Shown: positions 27,270 to 38,822, counted from the stretch's first letter. The stretch is 64,000 nt of DNA from Prorocentrum cordatum (GCA_963575745.1 CAUYUJ010014324.1:90810-154809); one strand, 5' to 3'. Made by a program: numbers and translations. The notes: generated from the sequence alone by a model not told the origin.

Positions 27270-29370
27270 GCTGGCCCACGGTCCCCCTGTTCGGTCCGTG
27301 GTGCTCCTAGAGGACTGCGGCAGCTGAAGGCCGCACTTTCGGAAACAACTTCCTGAGCGCCTGAGCTGCGAAGAAAATCTCCGAGCGCGGGCCCGCCCTC
27401 TGCAACGCCCCCAATTGTCGCCGCGGCACTGTCTCCAAGAAAGAGCGCGCTTCGGGTCGCATCTCCTGTCTCGACGACGACACTGCCCCAGGGGCGCTGA
27501 CAGGAGCGAGGGGCACTATAGGGGGTCTGCCTGCCTGATTCCAGGAGAGGGGGGAACCGGCGCGCTGCGGCTGACGCCGCCCCGTTCGGTCCGTGGCGCT
27601 CCCTGAGGACTGCTGCAGCTGATGGCCGCACTTTCGGATGCAAATTCCTGAGCGTCTGAGCTGTGAAGAAAGTCTCCGAGCGCGGGCGCGCCCTCTGCAG
27701 CGCCCCCAATTGTCGCCGCGGCGCTGTCTCCAGGAGGAGGCGCGCTTCGGGTCGCATCTCCTGCCTCGACAGCGACGCTGCCCCAGGGGCGCAGGCAGGA
27801 GTGAGGGGCACAATGGGGGCCCGCCTGCCCGGTGCCAGGAGAGGGGCGAAACGGCGCGCCGCGGCGCACCGCGCCCTGCTCGGTCTGCGGCGCTCCCAGA
27901 GGGCTGCGACAGCTGAAGGCCGCACTTTCGCGCGCGGATTCCTGAGCGTCTGAATTGCGAGGAACGTCTCCGAGCGCAGGCGCGCCCTCTGCAGCACCCC
28001 CAATTGTCGCCGCGGCACTGTCTCCAGGACGAGGCGCGCTTCGGGTCTCATCTCCTGCCTCGACAACGACACTGCCCCAGGCACTGCGGGGGTCAGCCTG
28101 CCTGCTTCAAGAGGGAGGAATCGGCGCGGCGCGGCTGACGACGCCCAGAGGACTGCTGCAGCTGATGGCCGCACTTTCGGATGCAAATTCCTGAGCGTCT
28201 GAGCTGTGGGGAGCGTCTCTGAGCGGAGGCGCGCCCTCTGCAGCGCCCCCAAGTGTCGCCGCGGCACTGGAAGGCGCGCTTCGGGTCGCATCTCCTGCCT
28301 CGACAACGGCGCTGTCCCAGGGGCGCTGATAGGAGTGAGGGGCACTGCGGGGGTCCGCCTGCCTGCTTCCAAGAGAGGAACCGGCGAGCTGTGGCTGACG
28401 ACGCCCCGATCGGTCTGTGGCGCCCCCAGAGGAGTGCTGCAGCTGAAGGCCGCACTTTCGAACGCGAACTTCTAAGCGTCTGAACCGTGAGGAATGTCTC
28501 CGAGCGCGGGCGCGCCCTCTGCAGCGCCCCCAATTTGTCGCCGCGGCACTGTCTCCAGGAGGGGGCGCGTTTCGGGTCGCCCCACCCTGCTTCGACAGCG
28601 ACGCTGTCCCAGGGGCGCTGATAGGAGTGAGGGGCACAATGGGGGTCCGCCTGCCTGCTGCCAGGAGAAGGGGGAAACTGCGCTCCGCGGTTCGCGAAAC
28701 CCTGCTCGGTCTGTGGCGCTCCCAGAGGACTGCTGCAGCTGAAGGCCGCATTTTCGGATGCAACTTCCTGAGCGTCAGAAAAATAAGGAAAGTCTCCGAG
28801 CGCGGGCGCGCTCTCTGCAGCGCCCGCTATTGTCGCCGCGGCACCGTGTCCAGTAGGGGGCAAGCTTCAGGTCGCATCTCCTGCCTCGACAACGACGCTG
28901 TCCCAGGTGCGCTGATAGGAGTGAGGGGCGCTGCGGGGGTCCGCCTGCCTGCTGCCAGGAGAAGGAGGATACGGCGCGCCGCGGCGCACCGAGCCCTGTT
29001 CGGCCTGCGGCGCTCCCAGAGGGCTGCTGCAGCTGAAGGCTACACTTTCGGACGCGGATTCCTGAGTGTCTGAATTGCGAGGAACGTCTCCGAGCGCGGG
29101 CGCGCCCCTCGCAGCGCCCGCCCATCGCCGCGGCGCTGTCTTCAGGAGGGGGCGAGTCTCGGGTCGCATCTTCTGCCTCCGCAGCGACGCTGTCCCGACG
29201 GCGCTGATAGGAGCGAGGAGCTGTTGGGATGACGGTCTGCCTATTGCGAGGGGAAGGTGGGAATGGCGCGCTGAGGCAGGCGAGCCCCTTTTCGCCCTGG
29301 ATCTCGCTTTGCGGACTGTTGCAGCTGCCGGCCGCACTTTCGGAAACGAGCCCCGGTTCTGCTCCAGGGG
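27270..29370. repeat. 294-bp tandem array, eight units
   Basis: The marker GCACTTTCG or a variant occurs at 27333, 27628, 27922, 28171, 28452, 28748, 29042 and 29333. Spacings are 295, 294, 249, 281, 296, 294 and 291 bp. Units contain CAGCTGAAGGCCGCAC, GGGTCGCATCTCCTGCC and GGCGCTGATAGGAG. Frames stay open because 294 is a multiple of three. The same family lies inverted at 11556-11997. In the gene model for 25706-30456 the array would be intronic. Confidence 0.9.
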
Positions 29371-29485
29371 CACGGCTGACGGCCGTCCGATCGCTTTGTA
29401 TCAGTGGGGGCGCCAGGATCACGGCTGATGGCCGTCTGATCGCCTTGCATCAGGGGGATGCCAGAATCACGGCTGATGGCCGTCT
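29371..29485. repeat. Short tandem repeat, about 49 bp, three units
   Basis: CACGGCTGAYGGCCGTC starts at 29371, 29420 and 29468. Each unit carries the self-complementary GACGGCCGTC or a near variant, as at 24590-24945. Confidence 0.85.
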
Positions 29486-29869
29486 GCGCGCTTTGAAATT
29501 TGCGAGGGGGGTCTTTGAGCGCGCGCTCGCCCCCTGCAGCAAACCCATCTGCCGCCGCGTTTCCAGGAAGGGGCGCGCTTTCGGGCGCCTCGGCGGCGCC
29601 CGCGAAACCACTGCGCCTGGGGCGCTGATAGGCGCGAGTAGCTGGAGGGGCGCCTGTTTGCTTGCCTCCAGGGGAGGGAAGGACCGACCCGCTGTGGCTG
29701 ACGATCGCCTGTTCTTTCTGTAGCTCTCGATGGCGACTGCTGCGGCTAACGGCTGCGCGGCAAGATGCGCAGTCCAGGATATCGTCGGATTGGCGATTGT
29801 CTGCAAGCGAAACGCCACCTTCCAATGAATGTGCGACGGTCGTCGAGCGAAGAGCTAACCTCAGATTTG

Positions 29870-30456
29870 TGACTGTCTCCAGGTGGGTCCGCTCTATGCC
29901 CAGGGAGCGCGTTCGCAACGGCGTCCGCCGCGCGCCTAGCAGCCTGGGCTTGATCCACGACGGCCGACCAGAGGGAGGCCTGCGAAGCCCTCGCAGCGGC
30001 AGCGGCGCAGGCCATGGCGGCGGCAGCGGCAGCTGCGTCGGGCGCATCACTGGCGGCGCGGACGCGGAAAGCGTCGGCAGCGCTGGCGGTGCCGGGGGCG
30101 TCGGCCGCGGGCCAGCGAGCGCGGGCAGCGCCGCCCCGCCCGTGGGCGTCGGCAGCGTCCGCGGCGTTGGCGGGGGGGCGCGAGTAAGCCGCCCTGGCCG
30201 CACCAGCCGCCTGGAGGGCGCTGGCGGCGGAAGCGGCGGCGGGGCTACCCAGGCCAGCGGCGTCAGCGGCGTTGGCCGCGCTCGCGGCGGCGGGCGCGCC
30301 ACGAGGACAGGTCGCGTCTGCCGCGCCAGCAGCGCGCGTCGCGTTGGCAGCGCTGAGGAACCCCAGCGGGCAGTCGCGGGACGCGGCAGCAGCGTCCAAG
30401 CGGCGCTGGGCAGCCGCGCGCATCTGCCGGCGCCGCCGCGCCGCCGCGGTCTCCAT
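29870..30456 (-). CDS. Candidate first exon, Ala-rich protein
   Basis: On the minus strand an ATG at 30456 opens a frame of about 195 codons before a possible splice site. The protein begins METAAARRRRQMRAAAQRR and then is very Ala-rich, with scattered Asp, Arg and Ser; no domain is recognised. Support comes from context: an SL-like sequence ends only about 38 nt upstream, a typical short dinoflagellate 5' leader. The 3' limit is a guess (near CACAAATCTGAGGTTAGC). Alternatively this is compositional noise in GC-rich DNA. Confidence 0.4.
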
Positions 30457-30493
30457 CACCCGGGCCCGCACGCCGCACCTGAGCAGGGGCGGG

Positions 30494-30529
30494 CTCGAGC
30501 CGAGACGGCTTGAGCCAGAGGGCTACGGA
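30494..30529 (-). other. Degenerate spliced-leader relict, possibly tandem
   Basis: On the minus strand 30529-30509 reads T, CCGTAGCC, CTC, TGGCTCAAG. This equals the dinoflagellate SL outside its AT-rich centre, where ATTT has become CTC. Directly downstream, CCGTCTCGGCTCGAG (30508-30494) looks like a second, shortened copy. Tandem SL relicts are known where retroposed SL-mRNAs are trans-spliced and retroposed again. The match is imperfect and chance cannot be excluded. Confidence 0.55.
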
Positions 30530-30785
30530 ACCGCGCAGGCGGGGCTACGCGAAGCGTCGATAATTAACTTACACTGGACATATTTAAAAGTATTAAACGA
30601 CCGCCGAGATACGACAGTGCTAAACGGACGAGCGCAGACTCTGTAATCTTACGAGCCATAGCAAGCAGTTGCTTTCGGGCCATCGGGCGCCTCTTACGCT
30701 CTCTTACTCGAGCGCAAGCGCATCCGGGACGGTGGAAGCGGCTGGGGCGGCGACGCGTCGTGCAATCCAACAAAAAAAGGATCTG
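30530..30785. other. No gene seen
   Basis: A short AT-richer spacer upstream of the candidate minus-strand gene; it could hold its promoter, but no motif is recognised. Confidence 0.35.
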
Positions 30786-30787
30786 GC

Positions 30788-30855
30788 AAACCCCTCCTCC
30801 TCCTCCTCCTCCTCCTCCTCCTCCTCCTCCTCCTCCTCCTCCTCCTCCTCCTCTT
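30788..30855. repeat. (TCC)n pyrimidine tract
   Basis: An almost perfect TCC run. Confidence 0.9.
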
Positions 30856-32878
30856 CCCCTCCTCGGCGTCGCGCGGCGCGCGCCGCCGCCGTTAGTCACG
30901 CGGTGGTCGATGTTTCGGCCGCGTGCGCTTCAGCAGTCTCCGCCCTGTCACCCAGGACAGGCTTGGGGGTAAGCGACAGGCTCGTATTCGCTACCGTTGC
31001 GCGTGCTTCGCGACCTCGGAAGTTTGGCCAGCATGATCCAGCATGCTATCCTCCTCCTCTTCCTCCTCCTCCTCCTCCTCCTCCTCCTCCTCCTCCTCCG
31101 CCCTCTCCTTCCCTGTGGGGTTTCGGCCCCGCTGTGCCTCCTCGATCGGTCCCCGTCGGTCTTCTCGGGCCCTCGGCGTGCGTTCGGTGTTCGCGGACCC
31201 TCGGTCGGTCCCGCGGTCGTCGGTGCCCCCCTCTCCTCAGTGCGGGCTGCGCCCCCCCTGTGCATCCCTCCGTCTCTCTCCGTAGTCAGTTTGGCTTCAA
31301 GGCTCGTGCGCTTGCTTTCGGCTCCCACGCGCGATCGGGAGGAAGCAGGACTGCTGCGGGTGCAGGGTCGGGGAGGGCTTCTGCCGAGGGGGCAAGGGAG
31401 AGCGGGGGAGGAGACGGGGCGGAGAGGAACGGGAGCACAGCTGGAGGGCCAGGGAAGTGGGAGGAGCGATGTGGGGGCGGGGGGGACGCACGAGCACGGA
31501 GACCGGGCAGGAGCAGGTGCGTCGGGGGGGAGAGGAGGAGGACGAGGGCAGGCAGGGGCACGCGGGGGGGGACGAGGAGGAGGAGCATGCGTATGTTTAG
31601 GGACATGTGTTGCGTGTTGCTGGCTGGCCCGAAACACGGTCGGCGATCAAAACGGGCACGAGAATGATGAGGAATTGGGTGCCGCAGGGGACGACACAGT
31701 CTATGAGAAATTGAGGCGGAGATGGGGAGATGAAAGAAAAGGGTATCGAGTATCCGGGGATCCCTTAACTAATGATCAAGTTGTGGATGAGTGTCATTGC
31801 TCTAGGCGCCAGAATTGATTGATTTTGAAGTCCTATCTTCAGGGCATCGCTAAGAGGTCAGGGTGTGAGAGGCGTTGCCCGTCTGTGAGGAGCCCTGTAG
31901 GCAAACCAGAACTAGCATATAGACGATATGAATTCGACATCGAAGGCCGCTCTGTAGTGGGGATGGAAAGAATGGTATGGCGATATCCTCAGGCGCCCCT
32001 TGACTCTTCCTTAAACCTCAAAATGTCTTCAGAATTGCGTACGGCAGGTTCGTGTCGTGATGATCGATGATCCCAGCGTCAATGTCTGGCATCGCGTGGG
32101 CCATGCAACACTGAACGATGGGCAACTTTTCGATTGCCAAACCGTACCATGCTGGTTGTTGTTGGGCCGCTGGCGGTGTTCAACCTTGAATGCCTACGGC
32201 GGGGCCGCTGCCGCGTCGACTCTGCCGTAGGTGTCCCTGTGTCCCTCGAACTTCCTTGAATGTTCACATGTTTCGTTGGGTCCCTTGGACTCTCTGGAAC
32301 TCTTGTGCGGACCTATATATTTCTGGCCTTGCCCATGATTGCCCTGCAGCCCCGCACGCAAGAACCTATCAATCAATATAGCGGGACGGTTCAGAACATC
32401 CGTGGGCAACAACGGCGCGCATAACTATCTAGTAGCGTCGGAGTTCGCTTTGTAGGATTACCCATCCTCCCATCCCATCTTCCTCCTCACGCCTTCTCCT
32501 TTCCACCCGGCGCCCCAGAGCCCCTAGAACCTAGAATCCAGAACAACCGATAGACATATCCAAACCAACCCTGGAACGCTCCTCCTCCACTGCAAGGGTG
32601 TCATTTCGCAAGCTGGATACCTGGGTCGTGCTGGGGGGAGACGAAGCGGCGGCGAGCAGCGCGACGAAGAGGAAGAGAAAGGAGAAGGACGAAGTGGGGC
32701 CTGGGGGAGCGAAAGAGGAGGTGGAGATAGGGGAGGCTGGCTCTTGCGAACCGACGCGGGTTCGAAGCTGCCCAACGCTGTCTCATCACTCACCAGGCGC
32801 TGATTGGAGCCACTGCGCTCTTGAGACGGCGTTGCGAGGGCAAACGAGGCCCCCATGACTTGCCAGATGGAGCGGGAG
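30856..32878. other. No gene recognised; second (TCC)n run
   Basis: (TCC)n lies at 31047-31100. From 31440 to 31590 the DNA is G-rich. From about 31650 to 32450 it is AT-richer and unique in this window; short ORFs (31819-32070 on the plus strand, 82 codons) show no known domain. Confidence 0.4.
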
Positions 32879-33155
32879 GTGGGTTGGTTTGCCCGCTTCC
32901 GACGACACTTCTCCCGCGGCCACCACCGTGTCAATGTTGAGCTATAGCAGCAATGCCTCGCTCTCCTGGGGCTTTGCTGTGTTCCTGCTCGTTAACATGT
33001 ATCACGTGTGCGGAGCTACACTGTCAATGTCGCGCTTTCCTGTGGCGTTGCTGTGTCCCTGCTCGTAACGCACAACGCCAGAGGCGGCGGAGAGCTTGAC
33101 AGATCCACCTACCGAAAGTGGGCTGGCTTGCCCGCTTCCGACGACACCTCTCCCG
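32879..33155. repeat. Direct repeat, 239-bp spacing
   Basis: GCCCGCTTCCGACGACAC occurs at about 32892 and 33131 within a 37-bp near-identical block. A CAATGT...TGCTGTGT-CCTGCTCG segment is also repeated (about 32932 and 33025). Confidence 0.75.
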
Positions 33156-33324
33156 GGAGGATACTGGCCACCCCGCACGGGCCGTGGGCGACAGGCCCCC
33201 GGCCGCGGCTCGCTGCCCTGCCTGGCTTCGTCTGCGGCTGCCTCTCGCTGCCGGCCGCCACTCCGACGCCCCCCCGCATATGTGCCCCCATGGCTCGCCC
33301 AGGAAGGAGCAGGGAGATGAATCC

Positions 33325-33990
33325 CTGCCCGAATTATCAGGATGCGCGATAAGGATGCAAGGGCCTGGGGCGCCCATTTCGAAGCTCCCCGAGCGGGGCG
33401 CGGCCAACGAGGTTGGTCAAGGATGGACCGAGGAGGCAAGGATGCAAGGGTCCCCTTGGGAAAATCGCTCACCCTTACTATGCTTGTAGACTGTACGGCT
33501 GGGCCTCGGACAGATTAACATCCTTCAAGAACACGAGACCCTCCACTGGCCAAACTGAACAACACCCGAGAGCACCCTCCCCCAGGATGCACAAGAACAT
33601 CCAACAGAAACGAAGAACATCAGGGTACCCTCCCCGAACTGACTTCGATCACATACAGTCGGTCCAGATTATCAGGATGCGCGATAAGGATGCAGGGGCC
33701 TTGGGCGCCAATTTCGAAGCTTCTCGAGCGGGGCGCGGCCAACAAAAGTGGCCAAGGATGGACAGAGGAGGCAAGGATGCAAGGGTACCCTTAGGAACAT
33801 CGCCCATCCTTAATTTGCGGGACAACTGAACGGCCGGACCTCGGACAGAAGAACATCTTTCGACCCTCCATTGGCCAAACTGCACAACACTCGAGGGCAA
33901 ACTCCCTCAGGATGCACAAGAACATCCAACAGACACGAAGAACATCAGGGCACCCTCCCCGAATCGACCTTGATCACCCTCATGAGGCAC
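33325..33990. repeat. 335-bp direct duplication
   Basis: ATTATCAGGATGCGCGATAA starts at 33333 and 33668. The following text (TTTCGAAGCT...GAGCGGGGCGCGGCCAAC, AGGATGCACAAGAACATCC) repeats at the same offset, with divergence. Confidence 0.88.
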
Positions 33991-34046
33991 ACAGTCAGCA
34001 GACACGAAGAGCATCAAAGTACCCTCCCCGAACCGACCTCGTGGGG

Positions 34047-34160
34047 AGCCAAAAGGTACCGATACCGCTGCTCCTCGGACCTCTCCCAGGGTAAGCTCTG
34101 ACCAGGATTTCGAGGCGCATCCAGCGTTCGTGACGAGAGCCTCCCAGGAGCCCCCAAAAA
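34047..34160 (+). repeat. Dispersed repeat R1, copy 1
   Basis: About 110 bp, CCAAAAGGTACCGATACCGC through GATTTCGAGGCG to GCCTCCCAGGA, matches 35750-35860 with roughly 20% divergence. Function unknown. Confidence 0.75.
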
Positions 34161-34614
34161 GAAGAAAACGACGAAGGGAGGGTCGCTCGATCATATCGAC
34201 CTCGGTCCGACCGTATGGATATGGCCCCCTGGGGGGGGGGGAGGCCTTCGCGGCGGCGAGCAGCGCGACGGAGAGGTCCTGCCCCGGTGGGGGGCCGCAA
34301 TTGCGCCGCCCGCTGGAGGGCGCGGGGGGGCACGCCGCCGAGGCCGAAGCGGAGAGGCGGCGACGGGGGGCGGGGGCAGAGAGAGAGGGAGCGGAAGGGA
34401 GGGGCAGAGGGGGAGAGAGCAACGGAGAGAGAGAGAGAGAGAGACAGAGAGGAAGAGAGGCAGAGAAATAACGATACATGCATATATCTATATATATAGA
34501 TATATATACTGATGTACCAATCTATACAGAGACAGAGAGCGGCAGACAGAAAGAGAGAGAAAGAGAGAGCGAGATAACAAAAGAGAGAGGGAGCAAACTT
34601 GACTGATAGAGAGA
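34161..34614. repeat. G-rich stretch, (GA)n and (TA)n runs
   Basis: (GA)n with variants occupies 34380-34470 and again 34530-34615. An AT run, TATCTATATATATAGATATA, sits at 34484-34510. No gene is seen. Confidence 0.75.
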
Positions 34615-34810
34615 GAGATGCTTGTGCATGTGTGTTTCCACACTCACATATACACATGCATGCGTGTTGGTGTGAGTGTCTGCGTGCACATATTAGACAC
34701 ACGCGTACGGTACAGCTGCACATGATTATATAGGTGCGCGTAGGCCCGTGCGTGCACATGTATAAGCACACATGTACTCATACCTCATACATATCTATAT
34801 ACGATTACAC
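34615..34810. other. Alternating purine-pyrimidine (Z-DNA-prone) stretch
   Basis: About 190 bp dominated by TG, CA, GC and TA steps, such as GTGCATGTGTGTTTCC, ACATGCATGCGTG, GTGCGCGTAG and CGTGCACATGTATA. Such alternation favours left-handed DNA under supercoiling. Confidence 0.6.
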
Positions 34811-35749
34811 ATCCTTTGCATATCAGTTGTATAAGGGCACGTGAAAGCAAAGGTACCATTGGGACTTCGATAATCCTTACGATCAATGTTGACTGTAGCG
34901 TACAGGGGCCTCCTTGGGACCTCTCAAGCTCCTTGGAACCCAGCACACCCCGTGACAACAAAGTCGGGACCCTAGGACGGCTGATCGGGCAATCCCGCGT
35001 GCCCTCGCACTCACCGTCAAACACCAAACGATTGACTCAAGCCCTTGCTCCTCGCACGCCTCGGCACTGCTAGACATTGGACACTGGCCAATCCTGCCAA
35101 GATCTGTCCAACTCCACCGTGTTTTCGCTCGGGCCCCGCACCACTGGGTCTGCGCCGATCTGGCTCCCGCAGGCGAAGGATGCAACTGGGCCGAGGACGG
35201 ATCTGAGGGATCCGATGAGGCGTTCTGCGTCTTCCGGGCCCTGGCACACAGGCCCGCGGCACGGGGCTGCGCCGCGCCGCACTTTCGAGCCGCGCTCCGA
35301 CGAGGCGACGAGAAAGGCACATTGGGCGACCCGCGCCAGGAACACCACAACGGCCCAGCGAGGATCGCACATCTCGTCGGGATGACCCTCCGCACGCACG
35401 CGCCCACCTCGTCGGAGCGACCTCGTCGAGAAGACCTGAGCGCCACGGCACGCCAGCGCACCTCCCGCTCGGCAGGGGGAGCGGCCCTGCCTCCCGCGAG
35501 TTTTCGGCGGCCAGCTCGAGCACGTGGCCGCGGGCGGGCACGGGGAGGGCTAGAGACCGAACGCGACCCGTCTGGTGCGACGGTACGCGCACGGGCATGC
35601 TCGCTGTGATCGGAGGGGTCCTGGTGGGTGGCGGCGAGCCAGGGGGGGGGACTGAGAAGGAGAAGACCTCCCCAGAGGACGGCGGGATTTCTCGCCGAGG
35701 TGGGGCAGAACCCAGCCCAGAGGCTCGTCCTCGGAGCGCACGGGAAATC
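34811..35749. other. No gene recognised
   Basis: A unique, GC-rich stretch. Minus-strand frames are open for almost 300 codons in two registers, but neither shows a domain and the Pro/Arg/Ser bias is that expected from composition. Confidence 0.4.
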
Positions 35750-35860
35750 CAAAAGGCACCGATGCCGCTACTCCCAGACCTGTCCCAGGGTGCGTTCTGA
35801 TCAGAATTTCGAGGCGGGTTCAGCGGTGACGACGAAGGCCTCCCAAAATGCCTCAATTCA
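35750..35860 (+). repeat. Dispersed repeat R1, copy 2
   Basis: CCAAAAGGCACCGATGCCGC...GAATTTCGAGGCGG...AAGGCCTCCCAAAA aligns with 34047-34160. Confidence 0.75.
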
Positions 35861-35884
35861 AATGGTGCAAAACGAGCCAGGGAT

Positions 35885-36035
35885 CTACTGACCCAGGTCA
35901 ATCCAAACCCAGGTCAGCCAGGCCCTGCAAGACCCTGCAAACCTGCAGCATCCTGCAGGATCCTGCACCCAATACCAGGTCAACGTGACCTGGCTCTGCA
36001 AGATCCTGCAAGATGTGGCGCTCTGACTGACCTCC
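35885..36035. repeat. Short palindromic CCTGCA/TGCAGG cluster
   Basis: Many close copies of CCTGCA, GATCCTGCA and CCAGGTCA in both orientations, for example TGCAGCATCCTGCAGGATCC. There is no coding signal. Confidence 0.65.
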
Positions 36036-36095
36036 GTTTGCATTGACCCCCGTCTCTTGAGCCCCGAAACGAAGCAATGGTAGCGGTGCAGTGGA

Positions 36096-36265
36096 GGCCA
36101 GTCCACAAGAAACCTTCCACAAGAAACCCTCCCCTGGGGCCCCAGGACGTCCATTGATTTTTGGTGTGGGGACGTCGCGCTCTCCACATCAAAACCATCG
36201 AAACCCAAGAAACCCAGGGCAGCCTGGAGGCAAGCAGGGTGGTTCTTGGCATGGGCCCCCACTAC
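36096..36265 (+). repeat. Dispersed repeat R3, copy 1
   Basis: The segment from CACAAGAAACCTTCCACAAG through CCCCAGGACGTCCA and CTGGAGGCAAGC to CATGGGCC matches 62850-63005 over about 160 bp. A decayed mobile element is possible; no ORF was identified. Confidence 0.8.
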
Positions 36266-36416
36266 AGCGGTATCGGTACTTTTTCCTCCTCTGAAAGGAA
36301 GACCGCTCCGCAGGTCCTGGGGCGTGAAGGTCCACACCCGCCTCGTGCACGCGGGCAGCAGCGCCAGGACCTGCCACGAAGGGGGCTCCTGCTCCTCCAC
36401 CCGCCACTGCGACGAA

Positions 36417-36476
36417 GAACGAGGCGGAGGAGGAGGAGGAGGAGGAGGAGGAGGAGGAGGAGGAGGAGGAGAACGA
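36417..36476. repeat. (GGA)n purine tract
   Basis: A GGA/GAG run on the plus strand. Confidence 0.88.
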
Positions 36477-36599
36477 CGAGGACGTTGCTGAGGTCGTGGA
36501 CGGAGGCGTGCTAAGACTCTCCAACATCTGGGTATAACAACATTTCCGGTCTGCGCGCGAAGGGGCGGCCCCTGTTTGTCCCCGCACCCAGAGTACCCC

Positions 36600-37170
36600 T
36601 GGCGGCAGCCTGGGAGCAGCCCGGACTCCCCCGGAGCACTTCGGGAGTGCTCCAAGAAGGCCCCTGAGACGGCCCAAGAGGGCCCCGAGTCACCGAGCGA
36701 CCTGTCCAAGACGCCCAAGATGGCGTCCAGAAGGCCCGAGACGCCTTTCAAGACGCCCCAAGAGGCCTCCAAGAGACCCTCCAAGAAGGTTCCCAGAAGT
36801 AGCATTTAGTAATTAGCCATAGGTTTTTGACACATTTTGGCGTTCTCGTCTTTTCGGCTACCCGGCGCACCAAGACGGCCTAAGAAGTCCCCAAGATCGC
36901 CCCAGCACGGTCCAAAATACCTCCAAGACCGCCCCAAGACAGAACCAGAGGCCTTCAAGATGGCCCAAGAAGCCCCCAAGATGGCTTCAAGAGCGAGCCC
37001 AGACGGGGGACCCGAACGGGCATTTCGAGCTGCAGGCCTCAAGGGGCCGCCAAAAGGCCCCCCAAGAGGCCCCCAAGAAGTCTCCAAGAGGCCCCAAGAG
37101 GTCCTAGAAATACAGCCAGGAGGCACCAGAGAGGCCCCCCAAAGCCCCCGAGACGCCTTCTAAAGAGGCG
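36600..37170. repeat. Phased CCAAGA/GGCC repeat, third block
   Basis: The same family as 17589-19340. An AT-rich lead (36800-36850, TTTTGGCGTTCTCGTCTTTTCGGC) separates two phased parts, repeating the lead-plus-phased layout seen there. Confidence 0.7.
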
Positions 37171-38240
37171 ACTGTCCACGTCCAAATTTGGCCACACAAT
37201 GGCCCAAGAAGCTATCGAGAGGCCTCCTACTCCTCCTCCTCCTCCGCTCCTCCTCCCTCCTCCTCCTCCTCCTCCTCTTCCTCCTCCTCCTCCTCCTCCT
37301 CCTCCATGTCCTCGTCCTCATACTCATCCTCATCCTCCTCGCTCGCCACGAGCTCACCAACGAATAGCACCAGTCATGCAAGATGGGCTCAGGGGCCATC
37401 ACAAAACAGGCCGCGGGACGGAAGACCAGCCCCGAAGAGGTCGAGAGGTCCGGGGGCCTGCGCCGCAGCGCATTAAAGAAGGCCACGCAACACCGGATGT
37501 CTGCAATGATAGGGGGGGCTCTGCAGGGGCTCCTCCTCTTTCTCATCCTCGTTCTCCTGCTCCTCCTCCTCCTCCTCCTCCTCCTCCTCCTCCTCCTCTT
37601 CCCTCCTCTTCCCTTTCCAGGGGGGCTGCCACCACCCCAATATGCCGAACGCAACGCCTCAGAAAAACAACCGCCGCCCCCTGCAGCTCCCACACTGCCG
37701 ACGACCACTCGGCCAGTCGACCGCGGTCCGCCAAATGGGCCGGCGGAATAAGCGAAGCGATTCAATATATACCCGTCGGTCGGAAGAAGTGGGTAGAAAC
37801 ATGAAGTAGGAAGGCGTCGGAAAACGATTGGGCTTCCACCCGCCCTCTGAACAGAACGGACGAGGGAATACCACTCGACTCTTGAAATACATATTTTCGA
37901 CGACTGGCGTGTAGGTACAAATCCAAGGATTGCCCATGTTTCTCATGTGTCCTGGACGTTCGTCTTCCACTCCACTTCCAATAGGTTCCCATCTTTTCAT
38001 CGGAATCGGCGATTATCTGTGTCTGTGCCTTTACTTTCCCCTCCTGATCTACTGGGGGAACAGCGGGAATCTCTGAGAAGCGGCGTGCCTGAGGATTGTA
38101 CGGAGTGCAGTGGCCGTGTCAGGGCGCGCTCAGGAACGCCCCCGAGCGGTTTCTCATCCAGGGCCTGCCTGACCTCCGCCTCATCCCCCTGCCGCAGTCG
38201 CCGCTGGCCTTACATTAGAAGAAGAACGAAACAACGTAAG
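37171..38240. repeat. Spacer with two (TCC)n tracts
   Basis: (TCC)n occupies 37228-37345 and 37553-37608. The remainder (37350-37550 and 37610-38240) is unique and shows no recognisable gene. Confidence 0.6.
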
Positions 38241-38387
38241 CATGAACTTTTGGCGGATTTCTTAAATTCGCGCTGGACCGCTCTCTGGCGCGCGGAGCGC
38301 GCCAAAGGCGGCGCTGGAGGCGCCACCAGGGGGCCCAGGCGCGGATCCAAGACAAACGCGCGGAGCGCCACAAATTTATGTTAATGT
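38241..38387 (+). repeat. Foldback family 4, copy 2
   Basis: The left end ATGAACTTTTGGCGGATTTC and right end CGCGCGGAGCGCCACAAATT are inverted relative to each other. The GC-rich centre, CTGGCGCGCGGAGCGCGCC, matches copies at 20635 and 54230. Confidence 0.8.
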
Positions 38388-38489
38388 GCTTTTGTTCTTC
38401 TTTTATGCATACCCGGAGGTTGCGGCCGCGAGTCGGAGAATGGCGATGTCTGATGGACCTGTTTTCCACCACCACCATAAGCTGGAGGG

Positions 38490-38625
38490 GGGACGGAGGT
38501 GGAGGACGAGGAGGAGGAGGAGGAGGACGAAGAGGAGGAGGAGGAGGAGGAGGACGAAGAGGAGGAGGAGGAGGAGGAGGAGGAGGAGGAGGACGAAGAG
38601 GAGGAGGACGAGGAGGAACCCCTCC
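38490..38625. repeat. (GGA)n purine tract
   Basis: GGA/GAC/GAA on the plus strand. The minus strand reads poly-Ser or poly-Leu in the overlapping ORFs. Confidence 0.9.
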
Positions 38626-38822
38626 CCCTGCAACTGATGATGGTGGTGGTGGAAAACAGGCCCATCAAAATCGGCTCAAAGTAGGTCCCCCGACCCATCC
38701 CGGGGCCCAAACGCAACACTTGCCCGAACCGCGCCCAGCCGTGGCGGCGAGGGGGCCCCCCTGAAGACCAGCTGCTGGCCAGTGTCTCGAAAAACCCTCC
38801 GCTGACTGAGGGTGCCCTGTGG
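38626..38822. other. No gene seen
   Basis: A short GC-rich spacer between a purine tract and a MITE fragment. Confidence 0.4.

Noticed and set aside
36048-36070. CTTGAGCC as a further antisense spliced leader (also at 48001 and 54851)
   Set aside because: Only eight or so bases match at the 3' end of the SL; the rest differs.
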